Positions 12,246 through 24,134 of a stretch of DNA of 64,000 nt are shown one piece after another. Source of the DNA: Paraspadella gotoi (Eukaryota; Chaetognatha); contig CM119264.1 in assembly GCA_051294375.1 (NCBI GenBank), positions 14,221,515 through 14,285,514 of the forward strand. Direction: 5' to 3'. Every line of letters starts with the position of its first letter. Within the stretch, counting starts at the first letter, position 1. The notes beneath the pieces were generated by a model. It worked only from the letters and a program-made list of their open reading frames with translations, made no database searches and was not told the DNA's origin. The position numbers were made by a program, and so were the translations under genes.

Positions 12246-12446
12246 AGATGAGTAAAGAATGACATGAAGATAGAGATTTGAATAGACAGACTGATCGACA
12301 GACGGACAGACCGACAGACGGACAGACCGACAGACCGACGCCATCTGCGGTCGAAGAACCCAAGTGTGAATCTTCCGATAAACGCATCGCTAGAATTCTC
12401 TTCCTTAATCTCGCCAAGATTCCGGTTCTTTGCTTTTCGGTCGGTN

Positions 12447-12673
12447 NNNNNNNNNNNNNNNNNNNNNNNNNNNNNNNNNNNNNNNNNNNNNNNNNNNNNN
12501 NNNNNNNNNNNNNNNNNNNNNNNNNNNNNNNNNNNNNNNNNNNNNNNNNNNNNNNNNNNNNNNNNNNNNNNNNNNNNNNNNNNNNNNNNNNNNNNNNNNN
12601 NNNNNNNNNNNNNNNNNNNNNNNNNNNNNNNNNNNNNNNNNNNNNNNNNNNNNNNNNNNNNNNNNNNNNNNNN
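12447..12673. other. Assembly gap, 227 N
   Basis: Flanked on both sides by CGGTCGGT. Arm 2 shows the content: a degenerate (CCGA)n tract at 19937-20277. Confidence 0.93.
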
Positions 12674-13187
12674 CGGTCGGTCATAGGGAGGGAGGTTTGA
12701 GGGATGGTCGAAGGTCAAACGATTGAATTCATCATCCGTTCATTCATGATTGTATGATTCGACCTCAGAATTGCTCACTCCATCAACATTTCATCTTTAA
12801 TCGTCTTGAGAGAATCACCGGTGCATCCCGGCATCCGTCTTCATTCTCCGACCGATCACAGAATTATTCCTCGCCGATTGCGATCGGCAATAAAAACGAC
12901 CATCATCTACTCGCCCAATCAGCTGCTTCGACCTCCAACGCCCCCCTATCGGCCAACTCGAAGACCCGTCGCTCCTCCTCACAAAGAAGGGAAACAGAAT
13001 CTCCCGTCACCCGAGATTCCGTCTCGACATCGGCCTTCATCCTTGGGAGAAAAAAACCCTCACCCATTCAGTCTCGAATCACCCGATATCTTTTTTCTCC
13101 CGATTTTACGACTTACCCGATTCGCCCATTTTCCCATCGAAGACGGACGAAGCGGGGCTTTCGCTTGGCTCCTTCGAGGGGTTCCTT

Positions 13188-13189
<2 letters not shown>

Positions 13190-13226
<37 letters not shown>

Positions 13227-13620
13227 AGGAGATGGGAGATGAGAGAGAGTAGAGGAGAGGAGAGAGAGGAGATTGAGAGATGTGAGGAGAGAAGAGGAGA
13301 GAGAGGAGGAAGAGAGGAGAGGAGAGAAGAGAACAGAAGAAGAGAGAGAGAGAGACAGACAGGGGGAAAGCCGACACCCTCCTCAGCCCGCCGAGCCAAT
13401 TTGCATGTTGTTATTCTTTCTTTTTGGTGGACCGGGGTGGGAGAGACGAGAGGAGGAGAGAAGAGAGAGAGGAGAGAGAGAGAAGAGAGAGGATAGAAGA
13501 GACGGAAGAGAGAGAGGAGGAAGGCTCCCCTGGCGGAAGGAGGAGAATTGAATCGAAGGGCCCCCGCCTGGGTGGAGGGAAAGAAAAGAGAAAGCAGAGA
13601 TCTGGATGACGGGCGTGGAT
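13190..13620 (+). repeat. (CT)n tract switching abruptly to (GA)-rich tract
   Basis: A pure CT tract (13190-13224) is followed immediately by a GA-rich tract to about 13500, with further GA-rich sequence to 13620. The CT-to-GA switch makes an imperfect palindrome that could fold on itself. Confidence 0.85.
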
Positions 13621-15080
13621 GTTGTTGTGTGATTATTAAAGAAGGACAAAGAGTGGAAGGAAAAATAAATAGAAAAGCTCGTGGTTTTGAGGCCTATATT
13701 TTCTAAAAGCGACCCGCGTTTTCGGCTTTGGAATTCAGAAAAACGTTAGTGGGTTATGTAGGGTTGCAATTTGTAATTGGTTTGTATTTAAATTTTTTTT
13801 TATTCTAATGACGAATCATTTTCAGGCAAGGCTAGTTTGGATTGAAAGGCTTATTCGTTCGGGTTTAAAATTAAAAAAAATTCGTTATTTATATTATAAA
13901 CCAAAAAAAAGTTAATAAATGTAAAAATTTTATTTTTAAAATCTAAAGATAAGGTTAAAGAAAAGGGATGGGTTAAGGTATTAATGCATTTAAGTCATTA
14001 GGAAATTACCAGTTTAAGTTAATATTCGTGTGCTTGTGATATTATAAAACCTTTCTTTTCGTTGCGTTTGTTATGGGACGAACACCGATTAGAAGACAGT
14101 TTGGAGTTTAGTTTTGAAGTTTTTACAACGATTTTTATTTAATTCAAAACCCAGACTTGTATGTTCGGCTTCATTTCATCCCTTCATCAGTCGTTTAGTG
14201 AACTTTTTGAAAAATATTTTTTTGTAAAGGAAGAGGAGGGGAGAAAGACGAGAAAATAAACAGGAGGTGATGAGAGAGGGCGGGATTAGGAGAGGGCCAA
14301 AACGTTTCCAACACAGAAGTTTAGGAAGGACCAGGTGGTCAATGGTGAGGGACAGGCTGAAATTGAGAAAAGACCACAGAGATTAAGTGTTTGAAAAGAA
14401 GTGAAAATGGTTGTTTGAAAAGAGGATGAGAGAGAGGAGAAGAGAGAGGAGAGAGATATCAGAGAGAGAGAGACAGGAGAAAAAAAAACAGTTGCAAAAT
14501 CTTTCACATTGGGTAATGTTATAACAATAATAAAAGTTTTAAACTGATGAATATTAGTGAATCTATAACATAAATTCTACTTAATAATTTTAGCGAGAAT
14601 GAAACAGGGGGGAAATTAAATTGAAAGGATTAGATTTGAAGAGATGAAGTCCTCTCGGCCAACATACTCGAAAAAACCCGTCGACTCCTTCCTCAACAAA
14701 AAGGGAAACAGAATCTCCACGGTCACCTGAGAAATTTAATCAGCGTCCTCGACATCGTGGTCCTTCATCCTTTGGGAGAAAAAAACCCCTCACCCATTTG
14801 TTCGAAAAACGTCTCTCTTGGACATCACCCCTGCTCTTCATTTTCTTCTCTTCTTTGTCTCCTCTCGATATTTCTTTCTTCATCTTGGATCCTTACTTAC
14901 CCGTATTTCTCGCTCTCCCATACAAAAAATTTCCACTATTTTTTCTCGAAGACGGTTCCGAACTAACTGCCGTGAAGGCGGAGGTCGATTAGGTCTTTTG
15001 AAATTGTATCGCTTAGGGCTCCCTTCGAGCGCGCGAAAGCATGTCTGTTTTTGATCCTAGTATAGATAAAACATCGTTCC

Positions 15081-15085
15081 CTCTC

Positions 15086-15128
<43 letters not shown>

Positions 15129-15163
15129 CTCTCCTTCTCTCTCTCTCTCTCTCCTCTCTCTCT
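15081..15163 (+). repeat. (CT)n microsatellite in arm 1
   Basis: CT tract with short interruptions, matching the (GA)n tract at 19337-19423 in arm 2. Confidence 0.92.
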
Positions 15164-15289
15164 AAAACATATCACAGATTCTTGTTCGGATTGATGTTTT
15201 CTCGCCCCCAGCCCACCACCAGCCTCCTCTCTCTTCGGCTGGTTTAACATATTCGCCAATTCAGAACGCGGATTAGAATAGGAATTGCC

Positions 15290-15314
15290 NNNNNNNNNNN
15301 NNNNNNNNNNNNNN
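15290..15314. other. Assembly gap, exactly 25 N
   Basis: Arm 2 (about 19185-19225) runs through this point with no missing sequence, so the gap is probably zero or negative in size. The fixed 25-N length fits a minimum-gap placeholder. Confidence 0.95.
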
Positions 15315-15639
15315 TTTTTTTCCAATTTTTCCTCAAATTTTTTTTTCTCTATGCTTATTTCTCCCCGCAACTCATCCTCGCAAGTTAAAACGTTTCCATC
15401 TTTCGCGTCGATCGATTTTAAAAGATATCCCCGGATGTTCACTCGGCTGCCATGAACTTTGATCCGAATGAGATTGGGATTGCCGTTGACTCGGAGTTTT
15501 GTTGGAACTTATAATAATATTGTAGTTTCGAGGATTTATAGTACATCTAAGTAGACCTCTTTGCAACCAGATATTAATTCAACTACTTTTCCTCGTCTCC
15601 TCAAGATTATCGCCTGCGTCGAGAATTCAAGTTATCGCG

Positions 15640-15965
15640 AAAAGAAATTTTCGTTTTAACGAACATTAAAAAGCGAAACTCTTTCGTTAAAAAGTCTTCC
15701 TCATGCAAATGAACCGGATTTAACGTCCCCGGGGTCTGTATGCAAATCGACATTTGGACTCAAAAATCGAGACCCCCCAAAAAGGCGCCTTCCTTTCCTT
15801 TCCCTTTCTTCTTTTTTTTTTCTTTTTGTTTCTTTCCCTTTTTCCATTTTTTTCTTTTTTCTTTTTTTTTTTCTGATGTGATTTCTAAGCCTACCAGCGA
15901 CGATTTCCATTCGACACAGTTTTCTGCTTTTTCATTCAGACCCTCATGAATTTTGAGGAGAGAGA
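15640..15965 (+). repeat. Inner palindrome, left arm
   Basis: Reverse-complement homologous to 15991-16405. Shared landmarks include AACGTCCCCGGGGTCTGTAT-like sequence, a poly-T/poly-A tract and a sequence ending in CTTTTTAACGAA. The arm runs into the 25-N gap at 15966, beside GA/CT repeats. Confidence 0.9.
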
Positions 15966-15990
15966 NNNNNNNNNNNNNNNNNNNNNNNNN
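15966..15990. other. Assembly gap, exactly 25 N, at a palindrome centre
   Basis: Sits at the symmetry centre of the inner palindrome, between GAGAGA and CTCTCT tracts. Confidence 0.95.
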
Positions 15991-16405
15991 AGAGCTCTCT
16001 CTCTCTCTCTCGTCTCTTCTCTCTCTCTCTCCTCTCTCTCTCTCTCTTCTCTCTTCTCTATCTCTCGTCTTCCTCAAAATTCATGGAGGGTCTGAATGAA
16101 AAGCAAAGAAAACTGTGGGTCCGAATGGAATCGTCGCTGGTGCTTAGAAATCACATCAGAAAAAAAAAAAAGAAAAAAGAAAAAAATGGAAAAGGGAAAG
16201 AAACAAAAAGAAAAAAAGAAGAAGAAAGGAAGGAAAGGAAAGGCGCCTTTTTTGGGGGGGTCTCGATTTTTGAGTCAAATGTCGATTTGCATACAGACCC
16301 GGGGACGTTAAATTCCGCGTTTTTTTCAATTTGTTGCATGAGGAAGAACTTTTTAACGAAAGAGTTTCGCTTTTTAAATGTTCGTTAAAAACGAAAATTT
16401 CCTTT
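15991..16405 (-). repeat. Inner palindrome, right arm
   Basis: Mirror of 15640-15965. It includes an additional CT tract (16000-16070) next to the gap. The arms differ by small indels, including one G in CCCCGGGG versus CCCGGGG and poly-A length. Confidence 0.9.
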
Positions 16406-16854
16406 TTCCGCAGATAAGACACAATGAAAATGGCGTAACGTTTACTGTTCGTGCATAAAAAAATTCACTGTTCAATATTTTATATTTCTTTTTATTTTTG
16501 AAACGTTAAGTTTTCAGTATGCTGATATCCAAAATATCATGCAAAATCTTTTTTTGTTTTTTGATATGACTGAATATAGGGTGAAAGATAGATTAAATTT
16601 TTTTAAAAAGTTAACTTATTCATATTATTCATAGAATTGTAATAGCAAAAATTTAAAAAAATAATAGTAACTAATAGTTATGTTATGTCTCAAATTTTAG
16701 ATGGAAAAAAAAACCTCATTAAAATTCGATCGGGGAAGTGGGTAACTAAGGCTTTTACCAATGGCATCCTCCACGCCGATTGTTCTCCCCCCCCCCTCCC
16801 CCCCCCCCCCCCCCCCCCCCCCCCCCACCCCCCCCCCCCCGCCACCCCCCCCCG

Positions 16855-16899
<45 letters not shown>

Positions 16900-16905
16900 T
16901 ATCCC

Positions 16906-16965
<60 letters not shown>

Positions 16966-18883
16966 ACCCCCCCCTCAAATAATTTTTTTTAATTTAATAC
17001 AATTTGAAAAAGGGGAAAAAAAGAAAAATTTGGAATTCAGGTTGCAGAAAGGGTACAGAATAATCTGGACTTATTGACATGATAACCATGACTTTTAATA
17101 TTTGTGAAATAGGGGCAGTAAAGGAAATCTAAAAAATTTATCATTAAGTCAGTCAAGTAACCTTTCCAAATGTGCTATTACGAGAAGAATATTTTTTCTT
17201 AATTAAAAATTGGAAGTGAATATAATAAAATTAATCCCTTGCTATATTTAAAAAAAAAATTATCAAATACAAATTAAACACAATGATGTTTTGCTTTTGT
17301 CAATTGTTACGCAGCTTATAATTTTTTCAACTTAATATGAATAAACAAGCAGTGTGTCAAAGCTTTTAGTTGCAGTTAAGAATAATGAAAAAATAAACGA
17401 TTTTTTTTTCACAGACAAGAAGTAGATGTCAAGACTGTTTATATCAAAGCTGAAAACATTTTTGTAATTTATCATTTTTAATATTTAAAAATATATTTTA
17501 TCAAGCTACAACATAAATTTTTGCTTGTTTTTTTACTTTACTGAAAATAAAGCAATTGTATGGAATAAAAAAAAATTTAATAATAACAAAATGTATCGTC
17601 TTTTCCTTTTTCAAATTTAGAAAGAAAAGAAAAATTTCATATGTCTTTTCATTGAAATTTTACCAAAAAACTGTTATACTTTTAACTCTGATTTAAACAA
17701 AAGCTGTGTAAAGATTAATGGATTTAATATAATAATCTTTTTAGAAAGGTGGTCAGACATGATTAGGGCTTTACATTTGATACACATACACCTTGCTACC
17801 TCTTTTCTTTCAAAATTATTTAAAAAAATAATGTTTTTAAATACTCAGTACAAATCTTTGTTAATAAAAATATTCGGCAGAAGCGGGAGTATCTTCACTT
17901 ATTTCTGTTGGTACAATACCTTAAGATTTCAAAATAAAACTTGAAAGAAAATTTTTTCTGTTATGTTTAGAGAACATATCACTTTCAGATGTACCCAATC
18001 GTATAATTACATTTTATTTATTTATTCCCCAAAAAAGCCTAATTAGAAAAGCTGAAATTTTTTTCAAATTGTTGGGAAAAAAATTTATCGACCTATGCTC
18101 ATTGAGAATAATGGTTTGCATAAGAAAATAAAAATATCAAAAAATAAAAAATCAGCCTCTAGAAAAATCGAAAGGCTAAAGGCTGATTTTTTAGAATTGC
18201 ATAAATTTTTGTTCCTGAAACTCATATCCATTACTTCTCAAAGTTTCAAAAATATTTTTTTTTTCCAAAAATCATCAACAATTTTTTTTTATTAATTTAA
18301 AATGTTTTTATGATGTTTATTTTTGTTTGAAAAGATTGAAAAAAGAGAAAATATAAAGTAATTTATAAGGTTTTTGGAAAATACCTTTAAAATATTATAA
18401 TTAGACACAAGGGCGAGTAAAGCAGAGAAAACTTCCATTCATAAAGAAAATTGAAAATGAATTTGTCATATTGTTATTTAGATTAATGGATAATTCAAAC
18501 AAATCGGATTTATATAAATTTGAGGAAATGATGGGTAAAAAATATTCGATTCTTGGTGTCGGTTAACTATAGGTTATCGTTAAAGTTTTGTTTTAGAATA
18601 ATATTAATATTTTTTTTGCATTTATAAAAGCAATGGTCTAAAATTTTTTGTAAGCGATCCGGATCTAATATTGCTTCAATCTTTTTGTAACTAATTTTTG
18701 ATCTAGTTAGCTTTTTTTGTTGATGTCAAGGGTTATGGTCAGATACAGATATGTCCATAGATGTAATATCGCACATATTACCAAAAGTCAGTTGATCAAT
18801 TAAATTTGGGCTCAGAAATGATTTTCAAGGGAACAAAATCAGCACGAGACCGTTTTCGCCCGTTATTTTTCATTGTGTCATAA
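16406..18883. other. AT-rich spacer between outer arms, no gene seen
   Basis: AT-rich sequence with many stops in all frames. Short open frames at 17759-17944 and 18095-18295 show no motif. The only notable element is the poly-C tract, listed separately. Confidence 0.6.
16787..16974 (+). repeat. 188-bp poly-C tract
   Basis: Almost pure C, interrupted only by isolated bases at about 16797, 16827, 16841, 16844, 16854, 16900-16902, 16906 and 16966. The proline-rich and glycine-rich open frames over it are artefacts. C-runs this long are unusual in animal genomes. They can form i-motif/G-quadruplex structures, but they also arise as sequencing or consensus errors. Confidence 0.9.
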
Positions 18884-19336
18884 CTTGAATTCTCGACGCA
18901 GGCGATAATCTCCCTGGAGGAGACGAAGGAAAAGTAAGTTGAATTAATATCTGGTTGCAAAGAGGTCTACTTAAGATGTACCAATAAAACCTAAAACTAC
19001 AATGATTATTAAAAGTTCCAAAACAAAACTCCGAGTCAACGGCAATCCCAATCTCATTCGGAATCAAAAGTTCATGGCAGCCGAGTGAACATCCGGGGAT
19101 ATCTTTAAAATCGATTCGAGGCGAAAATGGAAACGTTTTAACTTGAGAGGATGAGTTTTGCGGGGAGAAATAAGCATAGAGAAAAAAAAAAATTTGAGGA
19201 AAAAGTGAAAAAAAGGAATTTCTATTTCTTAATCGCGTCTGAAATTGGCGAATATGTTAACCAGCCGAAGTGAAAGAGGAGTGGGTGGCTGGGCGAGAAA
19301 ACAATCAACCGAACAAAGAATCTGTGAATATGTTTC

Positions 19337-19423
<87 letters not shown>
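19337..19423 (+). repeat. (GA)n microsatellite in arm 2
   Basis: Nearly pure GA tract of about 87 bp; reverse-complement counterpart of 15081-15163. Confidence 0.93.
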
Positions 19424-19425
<2 letters not shown>

Positions 19426-19936
19426 ACAAGGAACCCCTCGACAGGAGCCAACGAAAGCCACCGCTTCGTCTCCGTCTTCGATGGGAAAATGGGCGAATCG
19501 GGTAAGTCGTAATCGGGAGAAAAAGATATCGGGGATTCGAAGACTGAAATGGGGTGAGGGTTTTTTTTCACACCAAAGATCGAAGGCCGATGTCGAGACG
19601 GAATCTCGGGTGACCAGGAGATTCTGTATTCCCTTCTTTGTGAGGAGGACGCGACGGGTCTTCGAAGTTGGCGCCGATAGGGGGGCGTTGAGGTCGAAGC
19701 AGCTGATTTGGGCGAGAAGATGATGGTCGCTTTTATTGCCGATCGCATCGGCGAGGAAAATCTGTGATCAGGTTCGGAGAATGAAACGGATGCCGGGATG
19801 CACCGGTGATTCCTCAAGACGATTAAAGATTAAATAGTTGAGGTGAGCAATTGCTGAGCTCGACATCATACAAATCATGAGAAACGGATGATGATTCAAT
19901 CGTTTGACCTTCGACCATTCCCCTCAAACCTCCGGC

Positions 19937-20277
19937 GCTTATGACCGACCGACCGCCCGACCGACCGAACCGACCGGATCCGACCGACCGTACACCGACG
20001 ACGAGCCACCGACGACCGAGCGACCGACCGCCAGAACCGACCGACCGACCGCCGGGACCGACCGAACCGCCGCACGACCGACCGACCGACGACTCGACGA
20101 CGACCGACGACCGCGATCCGACCGACCGAGTCCGATGGACCGACCGACGACCGCCGACGATCCGACCGAGACGACGCGACCGACCGCCGATCTGATCCGA
20201 CCGAACCGATCCGACCGACCGACCGACCGCCGTACCGACCGCGACGCGGACCGACCCGAGAACCGACCCGACAAGCA
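19937..20277 (+). repeat. Degenerate (CCGA)n tract
   Basis: About 340 bp dominated by GACC/CCGA tetramers with point variants (CCGC, TCCG, CGACGA). It fills the 227-N gap of arm 1. Open frames on both strands are long only because the tetramer rarely makes stops. Confidence 0.92.
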
Positions 20278-21264
20278 AAGAACCGGAATCTTGGGCGAGA
20301 ATTAAGGAAGAGAATGTCTAGCGGATGCGTTTATTCGAAGATTTCACACTTGGGTTCTTTCGACGCAGATGGGGCGTCGGTCTGTCAGGTCTGTCCGTCT
20401 GTTCCGTCTGTCCCGTCTGTCGATACAGTCTGCCTATTCAATCTCATATCTTCCATGTCATTCTTTACTCATCTTTCTACTGTCGATTGTCAATTTATAA
20501 CAGAGTAAATATTCATTATTTAATTATTGAAAACTACACTGCAAACCTACACTGCGACGCAAAAAAAGTATCCACTTTTAACTTTTTTTACATCGAAAAA
20601 AACCGTATTGGTGACTGAATTCTACAAAGACATAAAAGCACAAAACAAAGCTTATTGAAGATGAAAGCAATGGTCCCAATCCCAAATAAAAGCGAGCAAA
20701 AGCGGTCGAAAGTTATAGGACGTCAAATTAATTGGTCCCAAAAAAAGAAATTAGTTTTTTTTTTTTTTTAGTCAACAAGAGTCAATAACTTTTCCCTATT
20801 ATAAAATATTTATAATATGAAAATTCGCCTGGGATTCAGCATAGAATATCTGTAGGGATAGGTGTCAACTGGCATTTTTATCCTAAAAGAATTAAATAAA
20901 GTAAGCGGCTATAATAGAAAAACAATCTTTTATCATCAGTCAGAAAGAAGTCATTAACCTTAACCTCCAAAAAAATTCACTTTTTATCAAAAATTTAAAA
21001 AGAAATAGTTGTGGGATATTTAAAGCTAACAAGTGCGGCCGCAATGTAAGATAGAAACGTTCGAATCGTCGTTTGACTAGGACATTAGAAAAAGATCAAC
21101 AAGGAAGTTTTTTTTTTTTTTTTTTTTTTTAATACCGCAAAAGAAGGAAAGTGAATTCGCTTTCCATTTATCGTCGTTGTGACATTTTCTATGGCGTCTT
21201 CTTCTTTTTTAATTCTTTCGTAAGCTCGTTTCATAGTTTCGGCAGCCCTGTCGCTTAAGAATCT

Positions 21265-21904
21265 TCATCGTTGTCGTCTTCCATACATCGTCTTCAATCA
21301 TCATCGTGTCGTCTTCAATCATCGTCTTCATGAGCGTCGTCGTCGAATCGTCTTCCAATCATTTCTCGCTCCAGTCACAGTAAGTTAATTACGGAGTTAT
21401 TCATATCAGGAGGCCCTGGCCGCTTGAACTGAGTTCACCGATCAATCATTCCCTTTTATAAAGACCTCCCCCTTCCACCTTTTCCCCTTTTTCTCTCTCT
21501 CTCATCTTTCTCATCTCACTCCTCTCTCTCCTCTCTCTCCTCTCTCTCTCTTCTCTCCTCTCTTCTTCTCTCTCTCTCGTTCTCTCTCTCTCCTCTCTAT
21601 TTCATCTCTGGTCCACAATCAGTTCGTGAGACGCGCGAAGGCTGGTCTTTTTGACCCCCACACACCGACCCGCAGAACCGGCCTCCTAGGACTCATAACC
21701 CATACCCGACCCTCCACTCCCGCCCTCAAGCGCCCCATCCTTCCGCCCGCCCCCAAGCGCCCCCCCACCACCTCTCGTAGTTCTCTCAATCACCCATTTT
21801 TTGCTCACTCATGATTTTTCTGCACGGTCGGGTGGGTCTGTAACTCATACAATGGCCGCTTGACTGAGTTCACCGATCAATCATTCCCTTTATAAACCCC
21901 CCTT

Positions 21905-21947
<43 letters not shown>

Positions 21948-21968
21948 CTCTCTCTCTCTCTTTCTCTC
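21265..21968 (+). repeat. CT-rich segment with a 50-bp direct repeat
   Basis: A roughly 50-bp sequence (core TGAGTTCACCGATCAATCAT) occurs at about 21419-21470 and 21846-21897. Each copy is followed by C-rich then CT-rich sequence. The period is about 427 bp, suggesting two units of a larger tandem repeat. The copies differ by a few single-base indels. Confidence 0.8.
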
Positions 21969-22516
21969 CGTATCGAAATGGTTTCACGTTGAACGTCGTC
22001 ACGAATTCAGAATCGCGGTTCGTTTCACAGGAGGAATTTGTCTGGCCGACAATGTTCTGATTTGTCTGACCGACTTTTAGCCATTTCGTCCTCGTCGCTC
22101 TCTCTTGGCACAGGGCCTTTAACTTGGCCTCGAGCAGATTTTACAGGCTTCAACTTGGTTGTTTCTCCGTTATTATCGGCGTATAGTCGCTCATTTGAAA
22201 GAAATATACATACGTCTGTAATGCTTGTGGCCCTTGTCATTAATACGGCTTGCGAGGTACTTTTAAAAAGAAAGCATTTAGTAGGGATTGCACTTTTACG
22301 GTGGAATCGGAGCAAATAGAAGTTAAAAAATAATTTTATAGTATAAACAGCTATAAACATTGCCACTATTGAAACATGAGAGAATATTTGTTTTTTCAGG
22401 GGAAAGAAGAACATTTTTAACTTTTTTGAAGAAAAACAAAAAGGGAAACGCGCGTCGAGTAAACTTCTTAATGGACCTTTTTTCCGATTGAAAAAACAAA
22501 TCTTGGAACTAAATCG

Positions 22517-22557
22517 AGTGATAGAAAGAGAGAGAGAGAGAGATAGAGATTGAGAGT

Positions 22558-22590
<33 letters not shown>

Positions 22591-22618
22591 AGACAGGAGA
22601 GACAGAGAAAAGAGAGAG
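22517..22618 (+). repeat. (GA)-rich microsatellite
   Basis: GA tract with AT and GT interruptions; corresponds to the gap at 10251-10438 in arm 1. Confidence 0.88.
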
Positions 22619-23754
22619 TAAAACACTGATAATTGATCCGTTGGCAGGTAAACTGTGAGATAAAGAGTGAAACAAACCCTGCAATCGAACAGCAGAAATA
22701 TAGAAAATTAAAAATACATGAATTAAGAGGAATAATAAATAATAAAAAGGATATAAATAATAATATAGTTCAGATCTCCATTAACAATATTTACAATAGT
22801 TTATTTTGTATTCATCTTTTTTTTCGTTCATTTCTAAACAATTCCAAACTCAACAGATCAAACGAGAAAAAACAGAATCAGACCCTACAAAGTCGCTTGT
22901 CTTTTTTCTTATCTGAACTCCGCCCACCTAAGTATTTTTCCTCTTCATCCCTCGACCACACTCGAGTTTTGTTTGCTGAAATGGAGACATCCCCTCTCCT
23001 CTCACAGAGCCCCCCCCCCTCCGAGTCCCCCCCTCCGCCTTCAGAGACGAGATTTCTCCTCCACCGAATTGGCTTCTCCAAAGTTTTCCGTCGCCATTTC
23101 CAGTCGCGCGACATTTTTAGAGTCGAACGCGATTCGAAGACTCGCGTGGGCCTCGGGGGTTTTTTTTGTTTTTTTTGTTTGTTTTTTTTTTTTTTTTTTG
23201 TTTTTTTTTATTGTTTCAACAAAGCGAAAAACAATTGAGGAAACAAAATAGTCTTCTATCGTATCTTTGGTTAAAATAATCGAAATGGCACACAAAAATT
23301 GTTATCCCCTGGATTTTCCTTCAAATTCCGGTCATCCCTAATGTTCTCTTTTAATGTACATTTATTTCATCTTATATCGCAAACTTTTTCTCTATTTTTT
23401 TTTTTCCGCCACCCGTTGGTCATTGCGTTAAACTTCCCGACTTCCGTCCGCCCGCCTCCCCCACCGCTCCGTGTTTCTTAATTTTCTTCGTCTTTGCTTT
23501 CGCCTTCCCCGCTCGCTTTGTAATTTCGCGCTTTTATCGCTTTCCGCTTTTTTTCTCTTTTTTTTTTCTCTCTCTTTTTATTTCTTTTCCTTTCTTTTGT
23601 TCTCTTTCTTTTCTTTTTCTTTTCTTTCTGTTCTCTTTATTTTTTTTATTTCTTTCCTTTTTTCTTTTTTTTCTTTTTCCCTACCGTGATCTCCTTTCCT
23701 TTCCTCCAACGTTTTATCTTTCTTCGTCTATTTCTGTCAATGCGCCTTCCACAG

Positions 23755-23789
23755 TTTCCATGTTTCTTTCTTTACACCTTTTCCATTCT

Positions 23790-23821
<32 letters not shown>

Positions 23822-23938
23822 CTCTCTCTCATCTCTCTCTCTCTCTCTCTTTCTCTTCTCCCTTCAAGCTCAATCCATGTTTCTTTCTTTACACCTTTTC
23901 CATTCCTTCTTCTCTCTCTCTCTTTCTCTTCTCCTCTT

Positions 23939-23991
<53 letters not shown>

Positions 23992-24134
23992 TTCTCTCTC
24001 TCCCTCTCAATCTCAATCCATGTTTCTTTCTTTTTAACACCTTTTCCATTCTCTCTCTCTCTGCTCTCTCTCCTCTCTTCTTTCTCTCTCTCTCTTCTTT
24101 TTTTCTCTCTCTCTCTCTCTCTCTCCCTCTCAAT
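23755..24134 (+). repeat. CT-rich array with three copies of a 50-bp motif
   Basis: Three copies of a motif with core CATGTTTCTTTCTTT followed by ACACCTTTTCCATTC start near 23755, 23875 and 24015, separated by CT-rich tracts (period about 115-140 bp). Arm 1 has two copies. Confidence 0.85.

Larger units (their letters stand above)
7195..15635 (+). repeat. Large inverted duplication, arm 1
   Basis: Reverse-complement homologous to 18884-25690 along its whole length. Anchor matches are 7201-7480 to 25431-25690, 10140-10250 to 22610-22715, 10981-11017 to 21966-22005, 12246-12445 to 20278-20475, and 15440-15635 to 18884-19090. The arms differ mostly by single-base indels in homopolymers and by microsatellite length. 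Arm 1 holds four N gaps of 151-401 bases that arm 2 spans with sequence. No gene was recognised inside. The arms could be a genuine inverted duplication or an assembly product of unsplit palindromic long reads. Confidence 0.88.

Noticed and set aside
16697-17077. Proline-rich (plus) or glycine-rich (minus) protein
   Set aside because: Pure consequence of the poly-C tract; no flanking coding sequence.
19904-20305. Arg/Asp/Pro/Thr-rich protein over the CCGA tract
   Set aside because: Tetranucleotide repeat open in several frames on both strands.
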